A DNA stretch of 64,000 nucleotides, from positions 124,001 through 188,000 of the forward strand of contig NZ_LQOU01000032.1 of the NCBI RefSeq assembly GCF_002102155.1, in the 5' to 3' direction. This DNA is from Mycobacterium europaeum. GTDB taxonomy: Bacteria; Actinomycetota; Actinomycetes; Mycobacteriales; Mycobacteriaceae. A model generated the notes under the pieces. That model made no database searches. It was given only the letters and a program-made list of their open reading frames with translations, and was not told the origin of the DNA. Positions 36,034 to 45,695 of the stretch are shown one piece after another. How positions within the stretch are numbered: position 1 is the stretch's first letter; each line of letters begins with the position of its first letter. The position numbers and the translations under genes were made by a program.

Positions 36034-37208
36034 GGCGAGGAGAACGCGGCCGACTGCTCGACGATGTTGACCATCACGCGCAGCCCGATCGCCAGGGCGC
36101 GCTCGTCGAGGTCGAACGTCGGCTGGTGCAGGTCCAGCTGCGGGCCCTGACCCGACCACACTCCCAGGCGCGCCATCGCGCCGGGGATCTCCTCGAGGTA
36201 CCAGGAGAAGTCCTCGCCCCCGCCGGACTGGCGGGTGTCGGCCAGCGCGTCGGGGCCGATGGCCTCGATCGCGTGGGTGAGGATGCGCGTCGAGACGTCC
36301 TCGTTGACCACCGGCGGCACGCCGCGCCGGTACTGCAGCGTGTGTTCGATGCCCAGCGGCGCCAGCAGCGCCGACACCGTCTCCCGGATGATCTCCTCGA
36401 GCCCCACCCAGGTCTGCCGGCTCGCGGTGCGGACCGTCCCGCCCAGCACCCCGCTCTGCGGGATGGCGTTGGCGGTCACCCCCGCGTTGACCGCGCCCCA
36501 CACCAACACGGTGCCGTTGCGCGGGTCGATGCGCCGCGAGAGCACCCCGGGCAGCCCGGTGATCAGCGTGCCGAGCCCGTAGACCAGGTCGGCGGTCAGG
36601 TGTGGGCGCGACGTGTGCCCGCCCGGGGAATGCAGCGTGATCTCGATCTGGTCGGCCGCCGAGGTGATGGGGCCGTGCCGGACCGCGACCTGCCCGACCT
36701 CGAGCCGCGGGTCGCAGTGCAGGGCGAAGATCCGCGACACCCCCGAGATCGCGCCCGCGGCGATGGCGTCGATCGCGCCGCCGGGCATCAGCTCCTCGGC
36801 GGCCTGGAAGATCAGCCGCACCCCCACCGGCAGCTGCGGCACCGAGGCGAGGGCGAGCGCGGTGCCGAGCAGGACCGCGGTGTGGGCGTCGTGGCCGCAG
36901 GCGTGCGCGACGTTGGGCATGGTGGAGGTGTAGGGCGCGCCGGTCCGTTCGGCCATGGGCAGCGCGTCCATGTCGGCCCGCAGCGCGATCCTGGGCTCGT
37001 GTTCGGGGCCCAGGTCGCAGACCAGCCCGGTCCCGCCGGGCAGCACCTTGGGGTTGAGCCCCGCGTCGGCCAACCGCTCGGCGACGAACTGGGTGGTGGC
37101 GTACTCCTGGCGGCCCAGTTCGGGATAGCGGTGGATGTGCCGGCGCCATTCGACCAGGTCGTCGTGGTGGGCGGCCAGCCAGGCGGTGGCGGCATCGGCG
37201 AGGCTCAT
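36030..37208 (-). CDS. amiA1: M20-family amidohydrolase AmiA1
   Basis: 392-aa metal-dependent amidohydrolase of peptidase family M20D (N-acyl amino acid or hippurate hydrolase type). Metal ligands are visible in ADMDALPM, AHACGHDAHTAVL, the catalytic AAEELMPGGA, and the late SGGGEDFSWYLEE. The middle holds the inserted dimerisation domain (SPGGHTSRPH). Substrate unknown. The ATG at 37208 overlaps the amiB1 stop by four bases (ATGA), so the paralogous amidohydrolases are translationally coupled. It corresponds to Rv3305c. Confidence 0.91.
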   Translation of the reverse strand: MSLADAATAWLAAHHDDLVEWRRHIHRYPELGRQEYATTQFVAERLADAGLNPKVLPGGTGLVCDLGPEHEPRIALRADMDALPMAERTGAPYTSTMPNVAHACGHDAHTAVLLGTALALASVPQLPVGVRLIFQAAEELMPGGAIDAIAAGAISGVSRIFALHCDPRLEVGQVAVRHGPITSAADQIEITLHSPGGHTSRPHLTADLVYGLGTLITGLPGVLSRRIDPRNGTVLVWGAVNAGVTANAIPQSGVLGGTVRTASRQTWVGLEEIIRETVSALLAPLGIEHTLQYRRGVPPVVNEDVSTRILTHAIEAIGPDALADTRQSGGGEDFSWYLEEIPGAMARLGVWSGQGPQLDLHQPTFDLDERALAIGLRVMVNIVEQSAAFSSP

Positions 37209-38398
37209 GCGCGCGCCCGCCGTTCCAGCGCCGCCAGTACCCGGTCGCGTTCGGCGGGCGTCTGGGCCAGCTGAACGACCGTGCGGGCCAGCATGATCGC
37301 ACCCTCGACGACGGCGCGGTCGGCGCTGGGGCTGGCGGCGGCGGTGGTGAACGCGCGCTGGTGAACCATGGCGCCGCCGGCGTCGACCCCGACCACCGGA
37401 TGGATGCCCGGCAGCACCTGGGTCACGTTGCCCATGTCGGTGCTGCCCATGGGCAGCGCCGCCTCGAACTCGCGGGCCACCGGCTCGCGTCCCAGCCGGC
37501 GCATCTCCTCGCGGAAGGTGTCGGCCAGCCATTCGTCGGGGGTGAGCTCGTCGTAAGCGGGTGCCGGGTTGTCGATTTCGTATTCGCAGCCGGTGGCCAG
37601 CGCACCCGCGGCGAAGCACGCGTACATCCTGCCCTCCAGCTGTCTCAGCGACTCCGACTCGACGGCCCGCATCGCGTACTGCAGCGTCGCGTGCCCGGGG
37701 ATGACGTTGACCGCCTGCCCGCCGTCGGTGACGATCCCGTGCACCAGTTGGCCCGGGGCCAGCTGCTGGCGCAGCAGCCCGATGGCCACCTGCGCGACGG
37801 TCACCGCGTCGGCGGCATTGATACCCTGATGCGGCGCGACGGCAGCGTGGGATTCCTTGCCACGGTAGTGCACGGTCGCCTCCGACAGTGCCAGCGAGCG
37901 GGCGGCCGCGATGTCGGCGGGCCCCGGATGCAGCATCACCGCCGCCGCGATGTCGTCGAACACCCCGGCCGCCAGCAGCAGCGCCTTGCCGCCGCCCGCC
38001 TCCTCGGCGGGGGTACCGATCAGCGCCACCCGCAGGCCCAGGTCGTCGGCCACCTCGGCCAGCGCCAGCGCGGTGCCCACCGCGGACGCCGCGATGATGT
38101 TGTGGCCGCAGGCGTGCCCGATCTCGGGCAGCGCGTCGTATTCGGCGCAGACCCCGACGGTCAGCGGGCCGCTGCCGAAGTCGGCGCGAAACGCGGTGTC
38201 CAGGCCACCGGCGGACGCGGTGACCTCGAAGCCGCGCTCGGCGACCAGCGCCTGGGCCTTGGCGCAGCTGCGATGCTCGGCGAACGCCAGCTCGGGCTCG
38301 GCGTGGATGGCGTGGGACAGCTCAACCAGGTCGGAGCCACGTCGCCGCACGACAGCCTCGACCCTGTCTGAGGGGTTGTCCAATGCGGAGGTGGGCAT
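37205..38398 (-). CDS. amiB1: M20-family amidohydrolase AmiB1
   Basis: 397-aa M20-family amidohydrolase related to p-aminobenzoyl-glutamate and other acyl-amino-acid hydrolases. Motifs are AEYDALPEIGHACGHN for the metal site, PAEEAGGGK with the catalytic Glu, and a late GSTDMGNVTQVLPG. The ATG at 38398 (MPTSALDNPSDR) is chosen over a much earlier frame start because similarity begins there. It is the first gene of the amiB1-amiA1 pair (Rv3306c-Rv3305c). Confidence 0.91.
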   Translation of the reverse strand: MPTSALDNPSDRVEAVVRRRGSDLVELSHAIHAEPELAFAEHRSCAKAQALVAERGFEVTASAGGLDTAFRADFGSGPLTVGVCAEYDALPEIGHACGHNIIAASAVGTALALAEVADDLGLRVALIGTPAEEAGGGKALLLAAGVFDDIAAAVMLHPGPADIAAARSLALSEATVHYRGKESHAAVAPHQGINAADAVTVAQVAIGLLRQQLAPGQLVHGIVTDGGQAVNVIPGHATLQYAMRAVESESLRQLEGRMYACFAAGALATGCEYEIDNPAPAYDELTPDEWLADTFREEMRRLGREPVAREFEAALPMGSTDMGNVTQVLPGIHPVVGVDAGGAMVHQRAFTTAAASPSADRAVVEGAIMLARTVVQLAQTPAERDRVLAALERRARA

Positions 38399-38433
38399 TC
38401 TCGCAGTATCCCACCGCGACGTCGGGGCCCGGG

Positions 38434-39099
38434 CTACACCAGTCCGGCGATGAATCCCGCCGCCTGCCCGGGGTAGGGCGCCACCCCGTAATCGTGGTGG
38501 GCCTCCCGGTCGCGGCCACCGACGACGCACACCGGATCACCGGGGCTGCAGATGTCGATGGCGCGGCCGGCGAACAGACCGGTCGTCGACAGGGGGGTGT
38601 TGAAGCGGTTGCCGGGATTGCCGAACACCGCAACCGCCCTGACCTTGTTCGCCAGGCCGGGATCCAGCTCGGGCGCCGATCCGAAGTTGCCGACGGTGTT
38701 GCCCAGCGGCGGCACCCCGGCCAGCATCGAGACCGCGGCGGCGCCCTGAGAGAAGCCGCCGAGCACCAGCTTCGTCGCCGGGCACTGGTCGACCATCTGC
38801 GCGATGTGGTCGCGCGCGTCGTTGGCTCCGTCGGCGGTCTGCAGGAAGTTGTAGCTGGCCGGGTAGTCCACCGCGTACGCGTCGACGTTGCGCGAGCCCA
38901 GGTCGTGCTGCAGCGCGGCCAGCAGCGCGTCCCCGGCGACGCCCAGGCCGGGCGGCTCGGCGGTGCCGCGGGCGAAGATCAGCTGCACGTTGGGGCACCC
39001 GTCGGCGCGCGCCGATGGCAGCGCGCCGCTTGTGATCGAAAACACTGACACCGCAACGGCGACGGCCAGGCCGACGATCGGCCACCTACGAAGACTCAT
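38434..39099 (-). CDS. Secreted cutinase-like serine esterase
   Basis: 221-aa exported cutinase-family (Culp) esterase. It has a signal peptide (PIVGLAVAVAVSVFS ... ARA), then CPNVQLIFARGTAEPPG, the nucleophile elbow GGFSQGA, the catalytic Asp in DICSPGDPVC, and His in HHDYGVAP. Paired cysteines as in other mycobacterial cutinases suggest two disulfides. Family members hydrolyse esters, lipids or phospholipids at the cell surface. The ATG at 39099 directly precedes the signal peptide. It is not part of the M. tuberculosis order at this locus, where amiB1 is next to deoD, so it is an addition here. Confidence 0.9.
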   Translation of the reverse strand: MSLRRWPIVGLAVAVAVSVFSITSGALPSARADGCPNVQLIFARGTAEPPGLGVAGDALLAALQHDLGSRNVDAYAVDYPASYNFLQTADGANDARDHIAQMVDQCPATKLVLGGFSQGAAAVSMLAGVPPLGNTVGNFGSAPELDPGLANKVRAVAVFGNPGNRFNTPLSTTGLFAGRAIDICSPGDPVCVVGGRDREAHHDYGVAPYPGQAAGFIAGLV

Positions 39100-39175
39100 G
39101 CGGCAGATTTTCACACATTCCGGCGGGCACCATCGCGGCGCTAACCCAAGGTGACCCGCACTATGCTCGCCGACT

Positions 39176-39982
39176 GTGAGCGACGTCGCATCCGACCCCG
39201 CCGAACTGGCCCGGCGGGCGGCGCACTTCATCGCCGAACGCACCGGCGTGCCCCGTCACGACGTCGCGGTCGTCCTCGGATCGGGGTGGCGCCCCGCGGC
39301 GGACGCCCTCGGCACCCCGACCGCCGTGCTGCCCCAGGCCGACGTGCCCGGCTTCGCGCCCCCCACCGCCGTGGGGCACACCGGTGAGCTGATGTCGGCG
39401 CGCGTCGGCGAGCGCCGCGTGCTGGTACTGGTCGGTCGCGTGCACGCCTACGAGGGCCACGACCTGTGCCACGTGGTGCACCCGGTGCGGGCGGCCTGCG
39501 CGGCCGGCGCGCGCATCGTCGTGCTCACCAACGCGGCCGGCGGCCTGCGGCCCGACATGGCGGTCGGCCAGCCGGTGCTGATCAGCGACCACCTCAACCT
39601 GACCGCGCGTTCGCCGCTGGTCGGCCCGCAGTTCGTGGACCTGACCGACGCCTACGCGCCGCGACTGCGCGAGCTCGCCCGCGTTGTCGACCCCGGGCTG
39701 ACCGAGGGCGTCTACGCGGGGCTGGCGGGGCCGCACTACGAGACGCCCGCCGAGGTGCGGATGCTGCGGACGCTGGGCGCCGACCTGGTCGGCATGTCGA
39801 CCGTGCACGAGACGATCGCGGCCCGGGCGGCCGGCGCCGAGGTGCTGGGGGTGTCGCTGGTGACCAACCTGGCCGCGGGGATCGGCGGCCAGCCGCTCAG
39901 CCACGCCGAGGTGCTCGCCGCCGGCGCCGCGTCGGCAAGCCGGATGGGCGCCCTGCTGGCCGACGTCGTGGCCCGGTTCTAG
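39176..39982 (+). CDS. deoD: Purine nucleoside phosphorylase
   Basis: 268-aa trimeric-type purine nucleoside phosphorylase, cleaving inosine and guanosine with phosphate to base plus ribose-1-phosphate. Visible features are [11 protein letters not shown] (phosphate loop), [34 protein letters not shown] and the substrate Asn region [12 protein letters not shown] start at 39176, with a TATGCT -10 motif eight bases upstream, suggesting a very short or absent leader. pmmB follows 3 bases after the stop. It corresponds to Rv3307 and belongs with upp, add, deoA and cdd in nucleoside salvage. Confidence 0.95.
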   Translation: MSDVASDPAELARRAAHFIAERTGVPRHDVAVVLGSGWRPAADALGTPTAVLPQADVPGFAPPTAVGHTGELMSARVGERRVLVLVGRVHAYEGHDLCHVVHPVRAACAAGARIVVLTNAAGGLRPDMAVGQPVLISDHLNLTARSPLVGPQFVDLTDAYAPRLRELARVVDPGLTEGVYAGLAGPHYETPAEVRMLRTLGADLVGMSTVHETIAARAAGAEVLGVSLVTNLAAGIGGQPLSHAEVLAAGAASASRMGALLADVVARF

Positions 39983-39985
39983 GCC

Positions 39986-41623
39986 ATGACACCCGAGGAG
40001 TGGCGGCGACCCGCGGCCCCCGGCGACGCCGGGCTTGCGATCGCCGCGCAGGAGTGGATCGCGCACGATCCCGACCCGGCGACGGCCGCCGAGCTCGCCG
40101 CCTGCGGCCCCGACGAACTGGCCGCACGCTTCGCCCACCCGCTGAGGTTCGGCACCGCGGGGCTGCGCGGCCCGGTGCGCGGCGGACCCGACGCCATGAA
40201 CGTGGCGGTGGTGTCGCGCGCCACGTGGGCGGTGGCCCGGGTGCTGGGCGGGCGCGGCCTGGCCGGCTCGAACGTGATCGTCGGGCGCGACTCCCGGCAC
40301 GGCTCCGCCGTCTTCGCCACCGTCACCGCCGAAATCCTTGCTGCCCAGGGATTTTCGGTGACGCTGCTACCCGGTCCGGTTCCCACGCCGGTGGTGGCGT
40401 TCGCCGTGCGCCGCACCGGCGCCGCCGCCGGGATACAGATCACCGCGTCACACAACCCGCCGACCGACAACGGCTACAAGGTCTACACCGACGGCGGCAT
40501 CCAGATCGTCTCCCCCACCGACCGCGAAATCGAGGCCGCGATGGCCGCGGCTCCCCCGGCCGACGAAATCGACCGGGCGCCCGTGCAACCCGCCGCCGGC
40601 GACCTGGTCGAGCAGTACATCGGGCGGGCGGCCGGCGTGCGGCGCGGCACCGCCTCGGTGCGGGTGGCCCTGACCCCGCTGCACGGGGTCGGCGGCGTGG
40701 TGGCCGTGGAGGCGTTGCAGCGCGCCGGCTTCGAGCAGGTGCACACCGTGGGAGCGCAGTTCGCGCCCGACCCCGACTTCCCCACCGTCGCCTTCCCCAA
40801 TCCCGAGGAGCCCGGCGCCGCCGACGCGCTGCTCACCCTCGCGGCGGACGTCACCGCCGACGTCGCGATCGCGCTGGATCCCGACGCCGACCGCTGCGCG
40901 GTCGGCATCCCCACCGAATCGGGATGGCGAATGCTGTCCGGGGACGAAACCGGTTGGCTGCTGGGCGATTACATCTTGTCGCATATCCCCGATCCGCGGA
41001 CGGCGGTGGTGGCCAGCACCGTGGTGTCGTCGCGGATGCTGGCGGCCATCGCGGGCCACCACGGGGCCACCCACGTCGAAACCCTCACCGGCTTCAAGTG
41101 GCTGGCCCGCGCCGACGCGAACGTGCCCGCCGGCACCCTGGTGTATGCCTACGAGGAGGCCATCGGCCACTGCGTCGACCCGGAGGCCGTGCGCGACAAG
41201 GACGGCATCAGCGCCGCGGTGCTGGTGTGCGACCTGGTGGCCGCGCTGAAGGACCACGGGCATGCGGTGACCGACGCGCTCGACGACCTCGCCCGGCGAC
41301 ACGGCGTGCACGACGTCGCCGCGGTGTCGCGCCGCGTCGCCGACCCCGCCGAGGCCGCCGGACTGATGCGGCGGCTGCGGGCGACACCACCGCAGACGCT
41401 GGCCGGCTTCGGCGCGACCCTCACCGATATCACCGACGCGCTGATCTTCACCGGCGCCGACGGGGACACGTCGGTCAGGCTGGTGGTGCGCCCTTCGGGG
41501 ACCGAGCCGAAGCTGAAGTGCTACATCGAGGTTCGCTGCGCGGTGACCGGGGACCTGCGCGAGGCGCGAGGCCGCGCCCGCGCGTTGCGCGACGAGCTGG
41601 TGTCGGCGGCGCGGCAGCTCTAG
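39986..41623 (+). CDS. pmmB: Phosphomannomutase/phosphoglucomutase-family enzyme PmmB
   Basis: 545-aa alpha-D-phosphohexomutase. It has the active-site serine loop TASHNPPTDNGYK, the metal loop LDPDADRCAV, the sugar-binding loop GDETGWLL / YEEAIGHCVD, and the C-terminal phosphate-binding RPSGTEPKLK. All four family domains are present. Its place beside deoD suggests it may act as a phosphopentomutase, moving phosphate on the ribose-1-phosphate made by DeoD, although it is annotated as a phosphomannomutase in M. tuberculosis (Rv3308). It converges with upp, leaving 3 bases between the stops. Confidence 0.93.
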   Translation: MTPEEWRRPAAPGDAGLAIAAQEWIAHDPDPATAAELAACGPDELAARFAHPLRFGTAGLRGPVRGGPDAMNVAVVSRATWAVARVLGGRGLAGSNVIVGRDSRHGSAVFATVTAEILAAQGFSVTLLPGPVPTPVVAFAVRRTGAAAGIQITASHNPPTDNGYKVYTDGGIQIVSPTDREIEAAMAAAPPADEIDRAPVQPAAGDLVEQYIGRAAGVRRGTASVRVALTPLHGVGGVVAVEALQRAGFEQVHTVGAQFAPDPDFPTVAFPNPEEPGAADALLTLAADVTADVAIALDPDADRCAVGIPTESGWRMLSGDETGWLLGDYILSHIPDPRTAVVASTVVSSRMLAAIAGHHGATHVETLTGFKWLARADANVPAGTLVYAYEEAIGHCVDPEAVRDKDGISAAVLVCDLVAALKDHGHAVTDALDDLARRHGVHDVAAVSRRVADPAEAAGLMRRLRATPPQTLAGFGATLTDITDALIFTGADGDTSVRLVVRPSGTEPKLKCYIEVRCAVTGDLREARGRARALRDELVSAARQL

Positions 41624-41626
41624 GGG

Positions 41627-42250
41627 CTAGCGTGGCCCGTACTGGCGGTCGCCCGCGTCGCCGAGACCCGGCACGATATAGGCGTTCTCGTTCAGCCCGT
41701 CGTCGACCGCCACGGTGAACAGCCGCGCGTCGGGCGCCGCTTTCTCAAGCGCGGCAATGCCTTCCGGGGCGGCCAGCGCACACAACACCGTGATGTCGGT
41801 GGCGCCGCGGGCAAGCAGCAGCCCGACGGTGTGCTTCAGCGACCCGCCCGTGGCCAGCATCGGATCCAGCACCAGCACCGGCAGGCCGGAAAGCTGGTCG
41901 GGCAGCGACTCGAAATATCCACTCGCCTGATGGGTTTCCTCGTTGCGGGCGACGCCGACGAATCCGACCCGGGCGTGCGGCAGCAGCGCAAGCGCCTGAT
42001 CGACCATGCCCAACCCGGCCCGCAACACCGCGACCAGCAGGGGTGGCTTGGCCAGCCGCTCACCGAGGGCTTCGGCCAGCGGCGTGTGCACCGGGAAGGT
42101 CTCTCGGGGCGCGTCGCGGGTGGCCTCGTAGAGCAACATCGCGGTCAGATCACGCAACGCAGCCCGGAATCCGTCGTTGTCGGTGCGCTTGTCGCGCATC
42201 GTCGTCAGCCGGGCGACCGCCAGCGGGTGATCGACAATGCGCACCTCCAC
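41627..42250 (-). CDS. upp: Uracil phosphoribosyltransferase
   Basis: 207-aa enzyme converting uracil and PRPP to UMP. It has the N-terminal VRIVDHPLA ... [20 protein letters not shown], the PRPP loop [12 protein letters not shown], and the C-terminal uracil loop [15 protein letters not shown]. The GTG at 42250 gives the same length as the M. tuberculosis protein (Rv3309c); longer in-frame readings are spurious. A -10 candidate TAGGGT lies eight bases upstream, next to an AT-rich TATATA. Confidence 0.95.
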   Translation of the reverse strand: MEVRIVDHPLAVARLTTMRDKRTDNDGFRAALRDLTAMLLYEATRDAPRETFPVHTPLAEALGERLAKPPLLVAVLRAGLGMVDQALALLPHARVGFVGVARNEETHQASGYFESLPDQLSGLPVLVLDPMLATGGSLKHTVGLLLARGATDITVLCALAAPEGIAALEKAAPDARLFTVAVDDGLNENAYIVPGLGDAGDRQYGPR

Positions 42251-42258
42251 GAGGTTCG

Positions 42259-42349
42259 ACCCTATATAACGATCCGGCCGCGATTCGTTAACGCCCCGCC
42301 GAAACGGCCCGCGTCGGGGTCTCCGGCGCGCGGGGCCTACCCGTATGCT
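42259..42349. promoter_or_regulatory. Divergent promoters of upp and sapM
   Basis: For upp (minus strand), TAGGGT/TATATA at 42259-42268 with TTAACG 17 bases further upstream (42286-42291) looks like a promoter. For sapM (plus strand), TATGCT at 42344-42349 is followed by six bases and the GTG at 42356, the spacing of a leaderless gene, which also decides the sapM start. Confidence 0.4.
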
Positions 42350-42355
42350 CCCGTG

Positions 42356-43246
42356 GTGCTGAGCGGAATCGCGGGGGCAACCCGCTTGGTCGGCAGGGTA
42401 TTTCGGGCACTCGCGCTCCTCGGCGCGGCGGCCGTGCTGGGGCTGGCGGCCGGCCCGCCGGCCCCGCGGATGATCCTTGCGGCCGGGGCGCTTCCGCAGC
42501 CGGCGCACATCGTGATCGTGGTGGAGGAGAACCGCTCGGCGGCCAACATCATCGGCAACAGGTCGGCGCCCTTCATCACCGCGCTGGCCGCGGCCGGCGC
42601 GAACATGACCCAGTCGTACGCCGAAACACACCCGAGCGAACCGAACTACCTGGCGCTGTTCGCCGGCGACACCTTCGGGGTGACCAGCGACCGGTGCCCG
42701 GTCAACGCCGGCGCCGCGCCCAACCTGGGTTCGGAACTGCTGGCCGCGGGTTACACATTCGCCGGCTTCGCCGAAGGCCTGCCCGCGGTCGGCTCCCCGG
42801 CGTGCACCGCCGGCAAGTACGCGCGCAAGCACGTGCCGTGGGCCAACTTCACCAACGTCCCGGCGGGGAATTCCCTGCCGTTCTCGGCCTTCCCGATAGG
42901 CAACTACGCCGCCCTGCCCACCGTGTCGTTCGTCATCCCGAACAACGACGACAACATGCACGACGGCTCCATCGCGCAGGCCGACGCCTGGCTGAACCGC
43001 GAGCTGTCGGGCTACGCCAACTGGGCCGCGGCCAACAACAGCCTGCTGATCCTGACGTTCGACGAGGACGACGGCGGCAGCCGCAACCAGATCCCGACGA
43101 TCTTCTACGGGGCCCACGTGCGCCCCGGCAGCTACAGCGAGCAGATCAACCACTACAGCGTGCTTTCCACGATCGAGCAGATGTACGGGCTGCCCAAGAC
43201 CGGCCACGCGGCCGGCGCGCCGCCGATCACGGATATCTGGGGCTAG
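42356..43246 (+). CDS. sapM: SapM-like secreted acid phosphatase
   Basis: 296-aa exported phosphatase of the phosphoesterase (acid phosphatase/phospholipase C-like) family. In M. tuberculosis SapM (Rv3310) is secreted and removes PI3P from phagosome membranes. It has the catalytic N-terminal [57 protein letters not shown] and the end PPITDIWG. The signal segment is [20 protein letters not shown] 42356 is chosen over the GTG at 42353 because it aligns with the M. tuberculosis start and sits six bases after a -10 element. Confidence 0.92.
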   Translation: MLSGIAGATRLVGRVFRALALLGAAAVLGLAAGPPAPRMILAAGALPQPAHIVIVVEENRSAANIIGNRSAPFITALAAAGANMTQSYAETHPSEPNYLALFAGDTFGVTSDRCPVNAGAAPNLGSELLAAGYTFAGFAEGLPAVGSPACTAGKYARKHVPWANFTNVPAGNSLPFSAFPIGNYAALPTVSFVIPNNDDNMHDGSIAQADAWLNRELSGYANWAAANNSLLILTFDEDDGGSRNQIPTIFYGAHVRPGSYSEQINHYSVLSTIEQMYGLPKTGHAAGAPPITDIWG

Positions 43247-43366
43247 TTCGCGGCCACGTCCGAATCGCCCGGTTCCTTACTCGCGCCGTCCCGGCGCTCG
43301 CCGTCACCGGGCCAGCCGGGCCAGCCGCGCCGGGCGCCTTCCCCGGTCGTCGCTATTGTGTGCCGC

Positions 43367-44665
43367 ATGGCTGCTGACCTCGTGCCCATCCGCCTGAGCC
43401 TGTCCGACGGTGACCGCTACACGGTGTGGGCACCCCGCTGGCGCGACGCCGGCGACGAGTGGGAGGCGTTCCTGGGCAAAGACGAGGACCTGTACGTGTT
43501 CTCCTCCGTCGCCGACCTGGTCGCCTTCGTGCGCTCCGACACCGACAACGACCTGTTCGACCACCCGGCGTGGAAGGACCTGACCGCCGCGCACGCGCAC
43601 AAGTTCGCACCGGCTGAGGACCAACAGTTCGACCTGGTCGCGGTGGAGGAGCTGGTATCGGAGAAGCCGACCGAGGAGTCGGTGGCCGGGCTGGCCCGCA
43701 CGCTGGCGGTGGTCTCGTCCATCGGATCGGTGTGCGAGCTGGCGGCGGTGCTGAAGTTCTTCAACGGCAACCCGACGCTGGGCACGGTGTCGGGGGGGAT
43801 CGACCACTTCACCGGCAAGGCCGGCCTCAAGCGCTGGAACGCGATCGGCGAGATCATCGGGCGCGGCTGGGACGACGTGCTCAGCGCGATCGAGGGCATC
43901 GTCGCCACGCCCGAGGTCGACGAGAAGCTGTCGGCCAAGGCCGCCGACGAACTCGCCGAGGAGCCCGACGAGGAAGACGCCGAGGGCGTCGAGGGGACCG
44001 AAGCCGCCGCCGAGGACACCGAAGACGTCGAGGAGGCGGACGAGTCCGAAGAGGGCGCCGACGAGGAGGACGGCGACGAGCCGCGCGCGGCCGGTGACAC
44101 CGTGATCCTGGGCAGCGACGAGGATTTCTGGCTGCAGGTGGGCATCGACCCGATTCGGATCATGACAAGCTCGGGCACCTTCTTCACGCTGCGCTGCTAC
44201 CTGGACGACCGCCCGATCTTCCTGGGCCGCAACGGGCGCATCAGCGTGTTCGGCTCGGAGCGGGCGCTGGCCCGCTACCTCGCCGACGAGCACGACCACG
44301 ACCTGGCCGACCTGAGCACCTACGACGACATCCGCACCGCCGCCACCGACGGTTCGCTGGAAGTCAGGGTCACCGAGGACAACATCTACGTGCTCAGCGG
44401 GCTCGCCGACGACATCGCCGACGGTCCCGACGCCGTGGACCGCGACCAGCTGGAGCTGGCCGTCGAGCTGCTCCGCGACATCGGCGACTACTCGGAGGAG
44501 AGCACGGTCGACAAGGCGCTCGAGCCGGGCCGCCCGCTGGGCAAGCTGGTGGCCTACGTGCTCGAGCCCGGCTCGGTCGGCAAGCCCGCCGCGCCGTACG
44601 CCCCGGCGGTACGGGAGTGGGAGAACCTGGAGCAGTTCGTCGACGGGCGGCTCCGCAGAGAATAG
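43367..44665 (+). CDS. Conserved mycobacterial protein (Rv3311 orthologue), function unknown
   Basis: 432-aa acidic soluble protein. Two folded halves flank a highly charged Glu/Asp linker of about 70 residues (around residues 190-245, for example EEPDEEDAEGVEG). Each half repeats similar elements: VFSSVADLVAFV and VFGSERALARYL, then DLxD/DLTA segments, suggesting an internal duplication. No enzyme motif is recognised; a primosomal-protein label used in some annotations has no support I can see. ATG 43367 is preceded by TATTGT and a seven-base spacer, as in leaderless genes. Confidence 0.85.
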   Translation: MAADLVPIRLSLSDGDRYTVWAPRWRDAGDEWEAFLGKDEDLYVFSSVADLVAFVRSDTDNDLFDHPAWKDLTAAHAHKFAPAEDQQFDLVAVEELVSEKPTEESVAGLARTLAVVSSIGSVCELAAVLKFFNGNPTLGTVSGGIDHFTGKAGLKRWNAIGEIIGRGWDDVLSAIEGIVATPEVDEKLSAKAADELAEEPDEEDAEGVEGTEAAAEDTEDVEEADESEEGADEEDGDEPRAAGDTVILGSDEDFWLQVGIDPIRIMTSSGTFFTLRCYLDDRPIFLGRNGRISVFGSERALARYLADEHDHDLADLSTYDDIRTAATDGSLEVRVTEDNIYVLSGLADDIADGPDAVDRDQLELAVELLRDIGDYSEESTVDKALEPGRPLGKLVAYVLEPGSVGKPAAPYAPAVREWENLEQFVDGRLRRE

Positions 44666-44707
44666 GCCCGCGTTTGACGGGCCGGTGAGTCTCCTCTTTA
44701 CTGGCGG

Positions 44708-45691
44708 GTGTCGCTTCCCGGGATAGGCCCGTTACCGCTCTACGGCTTTCAACGCCCGGGCATGCTGTTGTTCGGTTTGCTCCCGCTGGCTCTGCTCGCG
44801 GTGTACGTCCTGGTGCAGTCCCGCCGCCGGCGCAGGCTGCGCCGGTTCACCGAGGCGGACGTGCCGCAATCGCCGACGCGGCACATCCCGATCGCCGTCT
44901 CGCTGCTCAGCCTGATCCTGCTGACGATCGCGCTGGCCACACCCACCCACGACATGCGCATCCCGCGCAACCGGGCGGTGGTCGTGCTGGTCATCGACAT
45001 GTCGCAGTCCATGCGGGCAACCGACGTCCCGCCCAACCGGCTCAAGGCCGCCGAGGAGGCGGCCACCCAGTTCGCCACCCAGCTGACGCCGGGCATCAAC
45101 CTCGGGCTGGTCGGCTTCGCGGGCACGCCGTACCTGCTGGTGCCGCCCACCCCGCAGCACCAGGCGACCATCGATGCGCTCAAGAAGCTCGACTTCGCCG
45201 ACAGCACCGCCACCGGCGAGGCCATCTTCACCGCCCTGCACGCCGTCAGCGCCACCGCCATCACGGGCGGCGACACCCCGCCGCCGGCCCGCATCGTGCT
45301 GCTGTCCGACGGCAAGGAGAACAAGCCGACCAACCCCAGCGACCCGCATGACGGGGCCTACACGGCGGCGCGGCTGGCCCGCGACGAGGGGGTGCCGATC
45401 TCGACGATCTCGTTCGGCACCAAGACCGGGGAGATCGAGATGGACGGGCAGCGGGTCGCCGTCCCGGTCGCGACCGACCAGATGAAGATGATCGCCAAAC
45501 TCTCCGGCGGGCAGTCCTACACCGCCGGCAACCTCGCCGAGCTCTCCAAGAGCTACAACGCCATCGAGAAGGACATCGGCTACCGCACCGTGCCCGGCCC
45601 GGGCAGCGCCGGCTGGTTGCGCCTGGGGGTCCTCACCGCCCTGATCGCGACGGCGCTGGCGCTGCTGATCAACCGGCGGCTGCCGGTCTGA
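44708..45691 (+). CDS. VWA-domain membrane protein (BatA-like), plus-strand copy
   Basis: 327-aa protein with two N-terminal transmembrane segments ([16 protein letters not shown] and [15 protein letters not shown]), an extracytoplasmic von Willebrand factor A domain and a final membrane helix ([16 protein letters not shown]). The metal-dependent adhesion site DMSQSM with a downstream TGEA and LLSDGKENK is intact. It is closely related to Rv1481 of M. tuberculosis, which lies with a MoxR ATPase; no MoxR gene is nearby here. The GTG at 44708 is the best start. It faces the similar gene 45696-46703, with 4 bases between the stops. Confidence 0.87.
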   Translation: MSLPGIGPLPLYGFQRPGMLLFGLLPLALLAVYVLVQSRRRRRLRRFTEADVPQSPTRHIPIAVSLLSLILLTIALATPTHDMRIPRNRAVVVLVIDMSQSMRATDVPPNRLKAAEEAATQFATQLTPGINLGLVGFAGTPYLLVPPTPQHQATIDALKKLDFADSTATGEAIFTALHAVSATAITGGDTPPPARIVLLSDGKENKPTNPSDPHDGAYTAARLARDEGVPISTISFGTKTGEIEMDGQRVAVPVATDQMKMIAKLSGGQSYTAGNLAELSKSYNAIEKDIGYRTVPGPGSAGWLRLGVLTALIATALALLINRRLPV

Positions 45692-45695
45692 CCGC